NCBI RefSeq assembly: GCF_000964685.1
Contig: NZ_LANS01000001.1
Span: 1,116,001 to 1,180,000, forward strand
Length of the DNA: 64,000 nucleotides
Origin: Anaplasma phagocytophilum str. Webster
GTDB taxonomy: Bacteria > Pseudomonadota > Alphaproteobacteria > Rickettsiales > Anaplasmataceae
Direction of reading: 5' to 3'
Below the pieces are notes generated by a model. It was given only the letters and a program-made list of their open reading frames with translations. It was not told the DNA's origin and made no database searches. This document shows positions 37,223 through 47,455 of the stretch, piece after piece. The stretch's first letter is position 1, and each line of letters begins with the position of its first letter. The position numbers and the translations under genes were made by a program.

Positions 37223-37554
37223 CAAATTCACAAGTGTGTTCTCTATTTCAGCAGTCAAACACTTGAATACCTCACAAGCTGTATTACAGAGCATTTACTC
37301 TTCTCCCCCTTGTTTTTAACACTGGGAATTTGTTTCTAGCAGTGACTGTGCGGCAATATTACAACAAAGCATCCTATATCACAGCAATGTAACAACACTT
37401 GAAATTTTTTTCTTCTCTCCCAGCAGTGTACCAAGAACTATGCATTGTGTGTCTTTTTCATTTATTAAACACTACAATCCTATATAAACCATATCTTGAG
37501 GCATCTTTATTGCGGGGCCTATTTCATTCTAAATGCATTGGGGGGCGACTGACT

Positions 37555-37683
37555 ATGCAACGTCAGAATACTCAGCAAAGCGCTCTATCACAGGAGTATA
37601 ATAGCGTTAAAAACCTTCCAGTTTTCAGGCAACAACATCCAGAACCGTGTACTGACCCTCTTACACTAACGGCTAGTCTATAG
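37555..37683 (+). CDS. possible small open frame, 42 aa
   Basis: Reads Met-Gln-Arg-Gln-Asn-Thr-Gln-Gln-Ser-Ala-Leu-Ser-Gln-Glu-Tyr, polar and protein-like, within a longer open frame from 37399. No ribosome binding site except a G-rich stretch just upstream. It may be a fragment of a decayed secreted-protein gene. Confidence 0.2.
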   Translation: MQRQNTQQSALSQEYNSVKNLPVFRQQHPEPCTDPLTLTASL

Positions 37684-38652
37684 TACTAACAATGCAAGAG
37701 AATCAGGAACGCAAGATGACATTCAGCGATTTTTGCAAAAAAATAACGCCTGAAACTCCTTAGCACACTCGCAAAGCATTCCGACACAGTGTGGGTTTAG
37801 TCCTAGCTCCTTGTGTTTTATAAACAGTCAGAGCTAGTTTTGAGCACGTTCCAGAATGTGCTTAATCACGGGGATGATAGCAAGCAACATAACACCCTAC
37901 GGATGCGCTCAGCAGTATATTACATGCTTTTATGTGCTACCACACGATTCATAACGCTATTACTAGGTTAAACAAAAAGAGCGGCACTCTCTATTTATAG
38001 TTATATACCAAATTCATAACCAGCATGCCTAACAACTGCAGATATTCCATTCTCCAAACAACTCCGCTATCGTCAGATCTTGTAACCTATCTGCCAAAAC
38101 CGCACTAGTGAAGCTTTTTGTATATATAAGACACCTTACTCAGAAATACCTTATAACATGACGTGCTGCTATTCACCGAACGCATAACGTCCCACTATAT
38201 GATACACACGAGAAGAGGACGCATTCCACGCACCCAGTATATAATAACGCAACAGGCCTACATTCTCGAAAACGACGCATACGCCACAACTCAAACACCC
38301 TTCCTTCAAGTACCCTTGTTATGGTTTCTAAAACTCACTTCATCTTCGAGAAACTAAGCACAGCTAGCCTTTACAAGGCAACAATATCCACTCAAAGAGC
38401 ACAACACACCCACAGAGCTATAAACTGCACATCATTGTAACCTGTACATCCAAGCCAAACAAAGCACACACTTCAAACGCGAGGTGAAACCCAGCACAAA
38501 CCAAAACCGCAACCGCCTCAAGGCACTCAACTCTTTTGAAGCTCGTAGCAACTCGATACAAATACTAATCCACTTTGTCTACGAAGCAACAACTCTAACA
38601 AGAAATACACGATCAAAAAGATGCTAGGTTCCTACCCGCATACAAAGTGCTT
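37684..38652. other. non-coding spacer
   Basis: Nearly 1 kb upstream of nothing and downstream of the HU gene's 3' end. Locally C-rich on the plus strand from 38160 to 38640. I see no gene, RNA fold or repeat. Confidence 0.45.
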
Positions 38653-38928
38653 CTACACATTTACCGTATCTAACAACTTCCTACTCGAACGGAATCGTAC
38701 ACGTCTTTTTGGAGGTAATGTTTCTAAGTGACCAGTTTTTGGATTGTGGTACTTCTTCTCTGCGCACTGAATAACATGCAGCGTACCAACGTTGTGCAGG
38801 CGAATTGAATGATTGGTTTCTAGGGCTGTCTTAATTGCAGACATTACCACATCATAAGCGCTACTAGAATCTTTCTTTGTAAAGCCTAAACCCGACATCA
38901 ACGCCCTTACTATGATTTCCTTGCTCAT
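38653..38928 (-). CDS. HU-family DNA-binding protein
   Basis: Small nucleoid protein that bends DNA as a dimer. The protein has 91 aa, the standard HU length. Helical N-terminal half (residues 1-42) is followed by the beta arm Arg-Leu-His-Asn-Val-Gly-Thr-Leu and the tip Tyr-His-Asn-Pro-Lys-Thr-Gly-His, equivalent to the canonical Arg-Asn-Pro-x-Thr-Gly with His in place of Arg. CAGGAG lies eight bases before ATG 38928. HU versus IHF cannot be settled by eye. An internal fragment of this gene reappears inverted at 36357-36425. Confidence 0.92.
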   Translation of the reverse strand: MSKEIIVRALMSGLGFTKKDSSSAYDVVMSAIKTALETNHSIRLHNVGTLHVIQCAEKKYHNPKTGHLETLPPKRRVRFRSSRKLLDTVNV

Positions 38929-39120
38929 AAGTAAAACTCCTGACTCGACATAAGTTAACCGGACCTAGGATATTAGGTTGGTTGCTATAGTCAACTAAAT
39001 TCGTAGCCATTAACTAACGTATTATTAAGCATGGACGACTTTTTGCCACAAAATCATGTAAAGACAGCGTACTTAGGTAAAGAACATAATAATTGAGAAC
39101 ATGAACACTAGGCAATATCC

Positions 39121-39999
39121 CTATTTTTTGGATTTGAGAAGATTTGATATAATCTCAGCTATTCTAAATAGGGTTACTTCCCTATGTATATGTAACTTTC
39201 GCGCGGTAGCAAAAATCTCCTGTGCTTTTGAGTACTTATCCAACATTGCAAGTATATTTGCCTCAGTCACGTAATTGGTGTTGCTTTCGTGCAACCTAAG
39301 TGTGCTCAGAATTGTGTCATATATCGCTTTAAGTGATAGGTACTCTATCTTGTGCATGGGAAGTTCTGTTTCCAGCACGTTTCCTATGGTGTCAGAAACG
39401 TTTTTTTTCTGTATCAAGTCAATTATGTTCTCGTACAGAGTTATTTCTTTGTCTATGTCTTCAGATACCATTCCTGGAATGCCAGGATATAAAGCTACTG
39501 CTTTATCTTCTAAGTTCATATCGGGAAATTTTAATCCTATTACTTGTCTTGTTTCCTCAAGACTAAGCTGAGAGAATGAAAGAATCATGCACCTAGACCT
39601 TATCACTATAGGCACGCTATATAGGTTGTGACTAATTATCAAGATAAGTGAGTGTTGTGGCGGTTCTTCCAAGATCTTGAGCATGGAGTTTATCGTGTTG
39701 CTGTTTAGCCCATCAATGCTATCAAGTATCACTATCTTACGTTCTGCACTTATCGGCGACATGTGTAAGAAGTGCTTAATTTTTCTGATCTTATCTATAC
39801 CTATAGGTGATGTTTCATCATCTATGATAGCTACGTCTGGATGAGAATCCAAAGAATCAGAGCGAGTAAGAAACCTTGCATAAGCATGCGATAAAGTTGC
39901 TTTACCGATACCTCTTTTCCCGCACAAAAGCCAGGTGTTGACTTCACGATTTTGCCAAAGAGTCTCTTTTTGAGCACTATGTCCAACTACTGTGTCCAT
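39121..39999 (-). CDS. holB: DNA polymerase III delta' subunit
   Basis: Clamp-loader subunit that helps place the beta clamp on DNA. The protein has 292 aa. A degenerate P-loop Gly27-Lys-Arg-Gly-Ile-Gly-Lys-Ala lies at residues 27-34. The AAA+ segment with Asn-Ser-Met-Leu-Lys-Ile-Leu-Glu-Glu-Pro-Pro is the classic delta'/DnaX signature and is followed by the sensor-like Ile-Arg-Ser-Arg-Cys. ATG 39999 lies inside the end of tsaC (13-bp overlap), so the two are translated as a unit. Confidence 0.93.
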   Translation of the reverse strand: MDTVVGHSAQKETLWQNREVNTWLLCGKRGIGKATLSHAYARFLTRSDSLDSHPDVAIIDDETSPIGIDKIRKIKHFLHMSPISAERKIVILDSIDGLNSNTINSMLKILEEPPQHSLILIISHNLYSVPIVIRSRCMILSFSQLSLEETRQVIGLKFPDMNLEDKAVALYPGIPGMVSEDIDKEITLYENIIDLIQKKNVSDTIGNVLETELPMHKIEYLSLKAIYDTILSTLRLHESNTNYVTEANILAMLDKYSKAQEIFATARKLHIHREVTLFRIAEIISNLLKSKK

Positions 40000-40589
40000 G
40001 TTGTTTTTCCACGGTTAATAGCATCAAGAATTTTGCTACTCGGTAGCATACCAGTTCTCAGTATTTTCTGCGATACCATGTCAAATACTGTAGAACACAT
40101 TCCGCTAACAGAGCTATCATCCTCCCATAACTTAGAAACATGCATTCTAAGTTCTTCAGGAATATCAGAGGCCTTTAGAGCATCGCGCTCACCAGACAAA
40201 TTCGCGCTAGTAGCTACAACAGGGAACTCAAACCTACTGAGTATATTACACGCCAGCGCATGATCAGGTATTCTCACGCCCAGGGTATCTTTGAAGAAGC
40301 GTCTTGGCAAGTTTTGTGCATAATGCAGAGGGAGTATGAAGGTTATCGGCCCCGGTGATAACATTTCCATTATCCTCAAGTCTGTATTTTTCATATTAGA
40401 AAACTTCTTAACTTGCTGAATATCACCTAACATTAGAGAGAAAGGTTTATCATATAAACGACGTTTTATGTCGTACAGTTTAGCAACTGCGCGTTCACTA
40501 AAAGCATTACATGCTAAAGCGTACAGAGTTTCAGTGGGGAAACATACTATTTCCTCATTTCTAAGCGCATTTACTATTTCTTCAACCAT
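39987..40589 (-). CDS. tsaC: L-threonylcarbamoyladenylate synthase (Sua5/YciO/YrdC family)
   Basis: Makes threonylcarbamoyl-AMP for the t6A37 modification of ANN-decoding tRNAs. From ATG 40589 the protein has 200 aa; a TTG three codons earlier is possible. Motifs: Phe-Pro-Thr-Glu-Thr-Leu-Tyr-Ala-Leu-Ala near residue 17, Tyr-Asp-Ile-Lys-Arg-Arg and Lys-Pro-Phe-Ser-Leu-Met, and the C-terminal Val-Ala-Thr-Ser-Ala-Asn-Leu-Ser-Gly. Upstream partner of holB with overlapping ends. Confidence 0.94.
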   Translation of the reverse strand: MVEEIVNALRNEEIVCFPTETLYALACNAFSERAVAKLYDIKRRLYDKPFSLMLGDIQQVKKFSNMKNTDLRIMEMLSPGPITFILPLHYAQNLPRRFFKDTLGVRIPDHALACNILSRFEFPVVATSANLSGERDALKASDIPEELRMHVSKLWEDDSSVSGMCSTVFDMVSQKILRTGMLPSSKILDAINRGKTTWTQ

Positions 40590-41113
40590 ATATACCAATA
40601 TACATAGTTACTATAAGCCTGCTGGTAGCCGATAATGAAGTTGTTAGGTCTTTAAAGGACATCTCCATGTATTAGGGTATCACATTCAGCTATGCGTATT
40701 AACTCTATTTATACTAAATTTTCAAGGGTACTTTATGGGACCTTGTATGCATGGTAGACAAATTTTTTCGTACTATTAGAGGGAGAGTAAAAAACATATA
40801 ATGCGCTGTATAGCGTGCAACAATACGTAGTATTTGTACTTTTCACGTTGTATATGAGCTATGTAATCAGTCAATATGTATTCTGTTCCGAAGCGTACGA
40901 GGCATTCTTCCTTAATGGGTGATATAAGAGGTTTAAGCGATATGGCAGATGAGAAAGAATCTCTACGTGACTGCAGCTGATTTCTGAATACGGTAAATGT
41001 GTTGCTTTGTACATAGAATGTTGAGCATGTATACGCATGCAATACAGCGTTTTATTAGGTATATAGCGAGGTGATAGTTATTGTGTAAATTTTTGCGGCA
41101 CAACAGGTAAGGC
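40590..41113. other. divergent intergenic region, tsaC / coaE
   Basis: About 520 bp that should hold promoters for tsaC-holB and for coaE. No open frame I trust and no repeat. Confidence 0.45.
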
Positions 41114-41788
41114 ATGATAATTTTTGGCCTTAGTGGAGGGGTAGCTTCAGGTAAGACTCAGGTAGCAAGACTTTTTTCACAATTTGGTAAGGCAAGAGTT
41201 TTTAATGCTGATCGAGAAGTGCACAAAATGTATGAGCATGATGCCAGCATCATAGGGCTTGTCCGAGAGTATTTTCCAGACTCAATTCATGATGGCTGTG
41301 TTTCTCGGAAAGAGCTATTAAAGCATTTTGTAGAATATGGATCAAAGTGGCAAATGTTGCAGGCGGCCTTGTATAGTGAGCTGCTCATCAGACAAAATAG
41401 ATTCATTACTGAGAGTCGCATAAGGAAAGCGAGATATGTGATATTAGATATACCTATGATATTGGAAGCAGGATATTGGAGGAGTTGTGATTTCATAGTA
41501 TGGGTGCGTGTGAGCAAGGCAATACAGGTACGGAGATTGAGAGAAAGGGGTATATCGCAAGAGGGGATAAAGTGCCTTTTAAGTAGGCAAGTGCAGGCTG
41601 AAAAAAGACGAAATTTTGCAGATTTCAGCATAAACACATGTGGCAGCATAAGGGATACAGCCTTAGGGGTACTTGCTATTCTCAATAATTCTCGTGTCAA
41701 TGCACAACGCGATATACGTTTCCACAGTCAGCGTTTATGCATTCTTCCTAGACGTAATGGGCTAGGTCGATTACCTAGTGTTCTGTGA
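41114..41788 (+). CDS. coaE: dephospho-CoA kinase
   Basis: Phosphorylates dephospho-CoA to coenzyme A, the last step of CoA synthesis. The protein has 224 aa. The P-loop Gly-Gly-Val-Ala-Ser-Gly-Lys-Thr spans residues 8-15, followed by Phe-Asn-Ala-Asp-Arg-Glu-Val-His and later Ile-Leu-Asp-Ile-Pro-Met-Ile-Leu-Glu-Ala-Gly and Gln-Val-Arg-Arg-Leu. The C-terminal 25 residues are basic and extend slightly past the usual end. AGGTAAGG lies just before ATG 41114. Confidence 0.95.
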   Translation: MIIFGLSGGVASGKTQVARLFSQFGKARVFNADREVHKMYEHDASIIGLVREYFPDSIHDGCVSRKELLKHFVEYGSKWQMLQAALYSELLIRQNRFITESRIRKARYVILDIPMILEAGYWRSCDFIVWVRVSKAIQVRRLRERGISQEGIKCLLSRQVQAEKRRNFADFSINTCGSIRDTALGVLAILNNSRVNAQRDIRFHSQRLCILPRRNGLGRLPSVL

Positions 41789-41875
41789 ATTATCAGCGGT
41801 ATGTTATAGCTTTTGACTTTGCAGCTGCTCCTACGTAGGCCGGGTCTATTTCAGCTTTCTCTCTATAGCAACGGG

Positions 41876-41944
41876 TTTCTGTAATATGATGCCGGCATTA
41901 GCAACATCTTGAGGTAACACTCAGAAGAGGCACATCACCTTGAG
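41876..41944 (-). repeat. diverged direct repeat, left copy, in decayed coding sequence
   Basis: About 69 bp resembling 42370-42443 (shared GGCATTAGCAA, CTTGAGGT and GGCACATCAC). On the minus strand it reads Thr-Gln-Gly-Asp-Val-Pro followed by frame damage. Confidence 0.65.
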
Positions 41945-42059
41945 TATAGGTTATTAGTCGTCCTGCAACACTTGGTCGCTATTGCTGTATCGCATAGTTC
42001 AAGCTGCAACTCAATGACTTAGAGCAACAGATCTTTGTAGTAAAAAAGCTGAAGCTTCA

Positions 42060-42290
42060 TTAGTAGTAAGTTCTTGGCCTTGTTATGCTACTACTGCAAG
42101 TACAGCAGGTATAGATTTCTGTAGGTGTAGAAGGTAGAGCAGATGCTATGGCTTGACCTGTTTTCTCTCGAGCTTTTTTAATAAGAGCACCTGGAGCCAG
42201 ATTCCCTACAGATTGTTTTCTTGTAGTGTGTGCAGATATGCCTCGTATCTCTATATCTTCTCCAGAGTTTATAGTGTCTTGAGTATTCAT
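42060..42290 (-). CDS. small protein of unknown function, 76 aa
   Basis: Starts Met-Asn-Thr-Gln-Asp-Thr-Ile and contains a basic centre (Ile-Lys-Lys-Ala-Arg-Glu-Lys-Thr) and Cys-Cys-Thr-Cys near the end. It lies between two copies of a decayed repeat on the same strand, so it could be a surviving fragment of a larger lost gene. No ribosome binding site of note. Confidence 0.35.
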   Translation of the reverse strand: MNTQDTINSGEDIEIRGISAHTTRKQSVGNLAPGALIKKAREKTGQAIASALPSTPTEIYTCCTCSSSITRPRTYY

Positions 42291-42369
42291 AGTATGCCCA
42301 TTCTAACCACTTGCAGGAATGCTACTGCCATTTCAAGCAGCTAAATCCGTTCCGTCACGTAAAGACAAC

Positions 42370-42443
42370 AGGTTACTGTAGTGTGACGCTGGCATTAGCA
42401 ATACCTTGAGGTGATATACTCGGGATAGGCACATCACTTTGAG
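42370..42443 (-). repeat. diverged direct repeat, right copy, C-terminus of a lost gene
   Basis: On the minus strand this reads Thr-Gln-Ser-Asp-Val-Pro-Ile-Pro-Ser-Ile-Ser-Pro-Gln-Gly-Ile-Ala-Asn-Ala-Ser and then Val-Thr-Leu-Gln before a stop at 42373-42375. Upstream coding-like text (Ala-Asp-Thr-Ser-Arg-Ile-Ala-Gly) is out of frame. Probably the 3' end of a decayed gene whose relative is the left copy. Confidence 0.6.
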
Positions 42444-42863
42444 TTGATGTTCTTCATTGAACTTCAATCCAGCAATTCTACTAGTATCCGCAGCAGCGAG
42501 CATCACCATGACATTGATTGAGAGGGTGCTGTTGTTATACCTATGTCAGCAATTCAAGCACTGTACTCGGAGCATATGACTCGAATAGCGCCTTTTTTGG
42601 TAAAATGCCACCTTTAGGTTATTAGTGGATCTCTAATATGCGCGGCACGGGTTTTTATGCTGTGGAAACTTGAAGCTAATTAGCGTGTTTTACACCCATT
42701 ATGGGGATTATCTCATGGATAATACGGCGTTATGGGCGATACTGAGTACGAATTGGGATTTTAAAAATGCAGAAGTATAATTGTGCGAGAGCATGCTATG
42801 GATATCTGCAGTTGTATGTTTTTAAACTAGATAATTTTGCGTCATACATGGCACATTCATAGT

Positions 42864-43064
42864 ATGTTGATCGGTGTGGTTGCACACCACGGATATAAAT
42901 CTAGGCACCATGTATGTACAATTCTTAATCACTGCAAAAAGCATGTAAGACTTGTTGCAAAAATTTTTCTCAATTTTGTGGAAAAAAGTACGAAACTGTT
43001 ATATATAGGGAGCGCGCTGATATGCGTGAGTCTGGCTTTTGTTTATATAGCAATAGCGGTATAG
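42864..43064 (+). CDS. possible small membrane peptide, 66 aa
   Basis: Open frame from ATG 42864 with a His/Lys/Arg-rich first half and a single C-terminal hydrophobic helix (Leu-Leu-Tyr-Ile-Gly-Ser-Ala-Leu-Ile-Cys-Val-Ser-Leu-Ala). It ends 15 bp before tRNA-Asn. No clear ribosome binding site; the hydrophobic end may be chance. Confidence 0.25.
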   Translation: MLIGVVAHHGYKSRHHVCTILNHCKKHVRLVAKIFLNFVEKSTKLLYIGSALICVSLAFVYIAIAV

Positions 43065-43079
43065 TCTGCTTAGAGCTGT

Positions 43080-43151
43080 TCCCTGGTAGCTCAGCGGTAG
43101 AGCAACTGGCTGTTAACCAGTAGGTCGTTGGTTCGAATCCGACCCGGGGAG
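43080..43151 (+). tRNA. tRNA-Asn (GTT)
   Basis: 72 nt, full cloverleaf: acceptor TCCCTGG with CCGGGGA (one T-G pair), D arm GCTC/GAGC, anticodon stem ACTGG/CCAGT with loop CTGTTAA (anticodon GTT), T arm GTTGG-TTCGAAT-CCGAC, discriminator G. CCA is not encoded. The permuted ssrA gene follows about 50 bp downstream. Confidence 0.97.
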
Positions 43152-43199
43152 CTCAATGTGATGGGAAAGTTTAGTGTGCTTGCTTGACTTTCTCCATGT

Positions 43200-43560
43200 G
43201 CTGGCGTACAATCCTTTCGTGATCTTTCACTATGGCAATAAAAGTTACTTGGAATAGACGTTTTGGACCCGAGGGCAGTGCTCGGCATCTCCACGTGTTT
43301 GCGGGGATGAGACAGGTTAGACAGGCGTAGTAAAGAAGCTGGCTGTTGCTCGGTGGGAATTCCAGCCGTATAATTGGGTCATATTTATAAGTGCAAACGA
43401 TGATTTCGTTGCCGCTAATGACAACGTGGAAACAGCTTTCGTAGCTGCAGCCTAGTGTGCCTTTAGCGCGGTCTCGGAGGCTTACCGGGCAACAGAAAAG
43501 CCTCCATTTCGGATACTATCGCTTCTTGTGCATCGAGTGTGGGATTATTTACTGGTCCTG
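43200..43560 (+). ncRNA. ssrA: circularly permuted two-piece tmRNA
   Basis: Rescues stalled ribosomes by trans-translation. The tag frame at 43393-43455 encodes Ala-Asn-Asp-Asp-Phe-Val-Ala-Ala-Asn-Asp-Asn, then Val-Glu-Thr-Ala-Phe-Val-Ala-Ala-Ala and a TAG stop, clearly of alphaproteobacterial type. The gene is permuted: the 3' acceptor piece comes first, with a T-like hairpin CCGAG-GGCAGTG-CTCGG (43269-43285) and acceptor strand CATCTCC (43286-43292) plus discriminator A. After only about nine bases the coding piece begins with GGGGATG (43303-43309), which pairs with it. After the tag, GGAGGCTT/AAGCCTCC folds into a pseudoknot-like hairpin. Outer ends are estimated. Confidence 0.93.
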
Positions 43561-43705
43561 TGAGTTGCATTTCATGATTTAATTTCTTTGCAGCGCGGTA
43601 AGTTTTATTTTAGCGACTGTATTTATTTATGGTATAATGGCAAGCTCTGCTCTATATGAGTATAACCCTTAGGGGATAACTGCATTTATATGCGTGAGAG
43701 GTTAT

Positions 43706-44179
43706 ATGGGTGATTTAGTAGATTATCGCAAGTTAGTATATTCTGCAATGTGCGGTGTTGTGAGGGAGGCTATGTCCTTCTTTTCTAAGCTCTCGCCTAC
43801 CAGAGATGTTCATGTCGCCGTTTCTTTTGTGACGAATTGCAGTGGTGTTGTTCTTCCTGATTATCTAAGGATACAGTACCCTGAGAGCATGACTATAGTT
43901 CTGCAATATCAGTTCCGTGAGCTAAACGTTAGTGAGAATGGCTTTAGTGTTGTGCTTAGCTTTAGGGGTAAGGAAGAGCTCATTACAGTACCTTTTAGAG
44001 CTATAGTTAAGTACGTTGATATGATATCAAACTTCTCGCTTGATTTAGAGCAATACGGCGATATAGAGCTAGAGATGGAAATGGATTCCGACAATGACGA
44101 TGATCTTGATGAGGATATAGTGTCATCGCATACAACCCAGGACAACATTATTTTTATTGATAAGTTTAGAAAGAATTAA
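43706..44179 (+). CDS. sspB: ClpXP adaptor SspB (alpha type)
   Basis: Tethers ssrA-tagged proteins to the ClpXP protease. From ATG 43706, with GAGAGG five bases upstream, the protein has 157 aa. The alpha-type SspB core is recognisable: Asp-Tyr-Arg-Lys-Leu-Val near the start, Leu-Pro-Asp-Tyr-Leu-Arg-Ile-Gln-Tyr-Pro-Glu, Met-Thr-Ile-Val-Leu-Gln-Tyr-Gln-Phe, and Phe-Ser-Val-Val-Leu-Ser-Phe. An acidic linker (about 118-138) leads to a C-terminal tail Ile-Ile-Phe-Ile-Asp-Lys-Phe-Arg-Lys, which fits the ClpX-binding motif of SspB proteins. It lies directly downstream of the tmRNA gene, its functional partner. Confidence 0.9.
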   Translation: MGDLVDYRKLVYSAMCGVVREAMSFFSKLSPTRDVHVAVSFVTNCSGVVLPDYLRIQYPESMTIVLQYQFRELNVSENGFSVVLSFRGKEELITVPFRAIVKYVDMISNFSLDLEQYGDIELEMEMDSDNDDDLDEDIVSSHTTQDNIIFIDKFRKN

Positions 44180-44501
44180 GCGTATAGCATTCTGGGGAAT
44201 GGGCTATGTTTTCGAGAGAGCAGTGTTGGGACAGGCTTTGTAGTTTCTGAAGTCTCCAATGGGAGAAGGGGCAGCCACCGGCAAAGTGGTTAGCTAGCTG
44301 CGGAGCGTAGGGTTTCGCGTGGATATAGGTCTCCGTTAAGTCTTTGAAAATAGGGCAGGCACTGTATGATAGTTCTCCTTCAGGGTGTTACATTGCGGCA
44401 AGTGCATATGCTCCTGTGAGGGGCGCAGTCACTAGGAGCACTTTAGAGCAGCGGATGCGCGTAGAGAAAAGAGGGTTATACATTTCTTAAAACGCAGAGG
44501 A
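44180..44501. other. GC-richer spacer with a hairpin
   Basis: About 320 bp after sspB, noticeably G-rich. An imperfect stem TGCTCCT-TGA / TCA-AGGAGCA lies at about 44409-44440 but has no T run. It could belong to a structured RNA or be chance. Confidence 0.3.
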
Positions 44502-45506
44502 AATGCACTATTATAATGCAGTGTTTACAGGCACTGTCGCATCTCGATCAATCTCGCCATGCTATAAATCCTTTTGCGGAACAAAGCCCTGATATTGTCT
44601 GTCATGTTTCTGACGCTGTTACAAAACTAGTAGATGCAATTGCAATACTAAGTAGAGCAAATGCATATGTCACCACGGGTAAGGTAGAAGAAAGCGCGGC
44701 TACAACCGATACAAAACGTCGTATCGAGAGATACATTAATACGTCGTGCTGCGCTATTAGCTCAATGTCAGACGCGTCAATAAGTCAATTAGTGACTGAA
44801 TCTAATGGAAGATGCACAGAGCCTGAAATACGAACAATGGCATATCATCTCTTAACGGAGGCCGCTTATATCTCTAGCTTACGCGATGAAGAGCAGGAAA
44901 CCAATCGTAAAAGTGCCTTACACGCCTTCTCTACAGCAGCATCTATACTACAATGTATGGTTGGGCATCCTGTACTCAACAGCACTGATACTCAATTGTG
45001 CAAAATAGTACAGAACGTGCCTTAGAAGAACACGAACGCAATGCAGCTGGTGTGTGCATCAATGATAATGTCTTTGGAAGCGGTTGTAACCTTTCCCAAT
45101 GCTTTTAGAAGCTGTGTCTACCATGTACGCAGTGCACACTTCTTTCAATACAATACCAACAGTAATAGAAGGTGATATTGAGAACTGTAAGCGCACTGTT
45201 TTGGGTGTCGGAGCAAAATTACAAGCAGCACTATCTGTACTTCGTGGCAGAAGTCTCAATGAGGTTAAATCTCTGGGAGATGCAAATGTTTTTTCTCATA
45301 TAACAGGGCTACTAGCTGATGCTAAACTGTTACTTGAAGCTATAGATGTGAGTTCATTACCAAACCCAGAACTGCATGGGGAGTTATTGAATAATGTTAG
45401 GAAGACACTGTGCGAAGCAGCAGCAGTATGCGTAAAGCAGCAGTGCATGGGAAATCCTGAGTATGGCGTTCCTGCAGAATGTGATTGTGCTAATCCTCAA
45501 GACTAG
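44502..45506 (+). pseudogene. broken helical protein gene, possible sixth family member
   Basis: Two large open pieces, 44516-45025 (169 codons) and 45099-45506 (135 codons), are in different frames, with a third frame giving Glu-Arg-Ala-Leu-Glu-Glu-His-Glu-Arg-Asn-Ala-Ala between them. A GAGGAA two bases before ATG 44502 opens yet another frame (Met-His-Tyr-Tyr-Asn) that stops after 29 codons. Both pieces are helical and Ala/Leu/Cys-rich, with segments such as Ala-Tyr-His-Leu-Leu-Thr-Glu-Ala-Ala-Tyr that recall the large proteins at 1.5-16.7 kb. At least two or three frameshifts make an intact product unlikely, though the pieces could be expressed separately. Confidence 0.55.
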
Positions 45507-46163
45507 GATTTCCCATCTACTAACGTCGAAGCTGCTTATCCAAGTGTAGTTGCAGATTCCATGGGGTATCACATACTATAGTAGGTAATTTTTCTACCAA
45601 TTAGCGAAAAACGGTGCTTGCACATAGACGGCACCGTGCCTTCGTAAAAGTGTACTGTATAAAAGCCCCCATAGCCGATGTAAGGGAGTGAATACTCTAT
45701 AGAAGTGCACATTATTATCTTCATAGCAAGGCATATTTTCTTCTTTAGGTATTGCTTCTTTTTATTGATCAAATTATTGATCAAATCCCAATATTTTTTA
45801 AGAAATCAATAGTTGACTACTTGTGTCATGGCTCGTTATAGTTGTAGAGGTGGGTGTTTGGTGGCAAACACAATCCATAATGGGCTTGGGTATAGTTAGG
45901 AATTACGCATATGGCCATATGCGTTTACAAGCAGTAAAACCTTGTATACAAAACAACGAGCTTTCATGTCTAGGTCCGTAACATGGTTGGCTCAGACGGA
46001 ATCATATTGACAGAGGTCGAACATAAGCCTTTTTAATAAAGGCAGTATATAACCGTTTCAGTAGTATGCCTTCCTGCACTACATTTCACGACAAATATCA
46101 CTAGCTTCGTTTAATAGGCTCAAAGCCAAGTATACGGCACCATAGGAGGTGCTGGTACAGATA
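45507..46163. other. non-coding spacer
   Basis: About 660 bp between the broken gene and the 3' end of mreB. A 12-bp direct repeat (ATTGATCAAAT-type) lies near 45765-45790. No gene seen. Confidence 0.45.
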
Positions 46164-47288
<1,125 letters not shown>

Positions 47289-47455
47289 CTACGGAAGCAA
47301 GAACTCCTAATACGCTACTGCAAATCAACTAATACATCAATGAGTACGTGCTCTTGGAGTTTGTACAGTCTATATTGATAAACGCATTTGGCATAGGGGT
47401 TTTTCGTGATATTACTTCAGGAGTGAAATATAAAAGCTTTATATCGGCAATAGCC

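Noticed and set aside
42864-43064. Treating the frame before tRNA-Asn as a firm gene
   Set aside because: Only a weak start signal; kept as a low-confidence entry because of its single hydrophobic helix.
44409-44440. Hairpin after sspB as a terminator
   Set aside because: The stem is bulged and not followed by a T run, and it lies 230 bp from the sspB stop.
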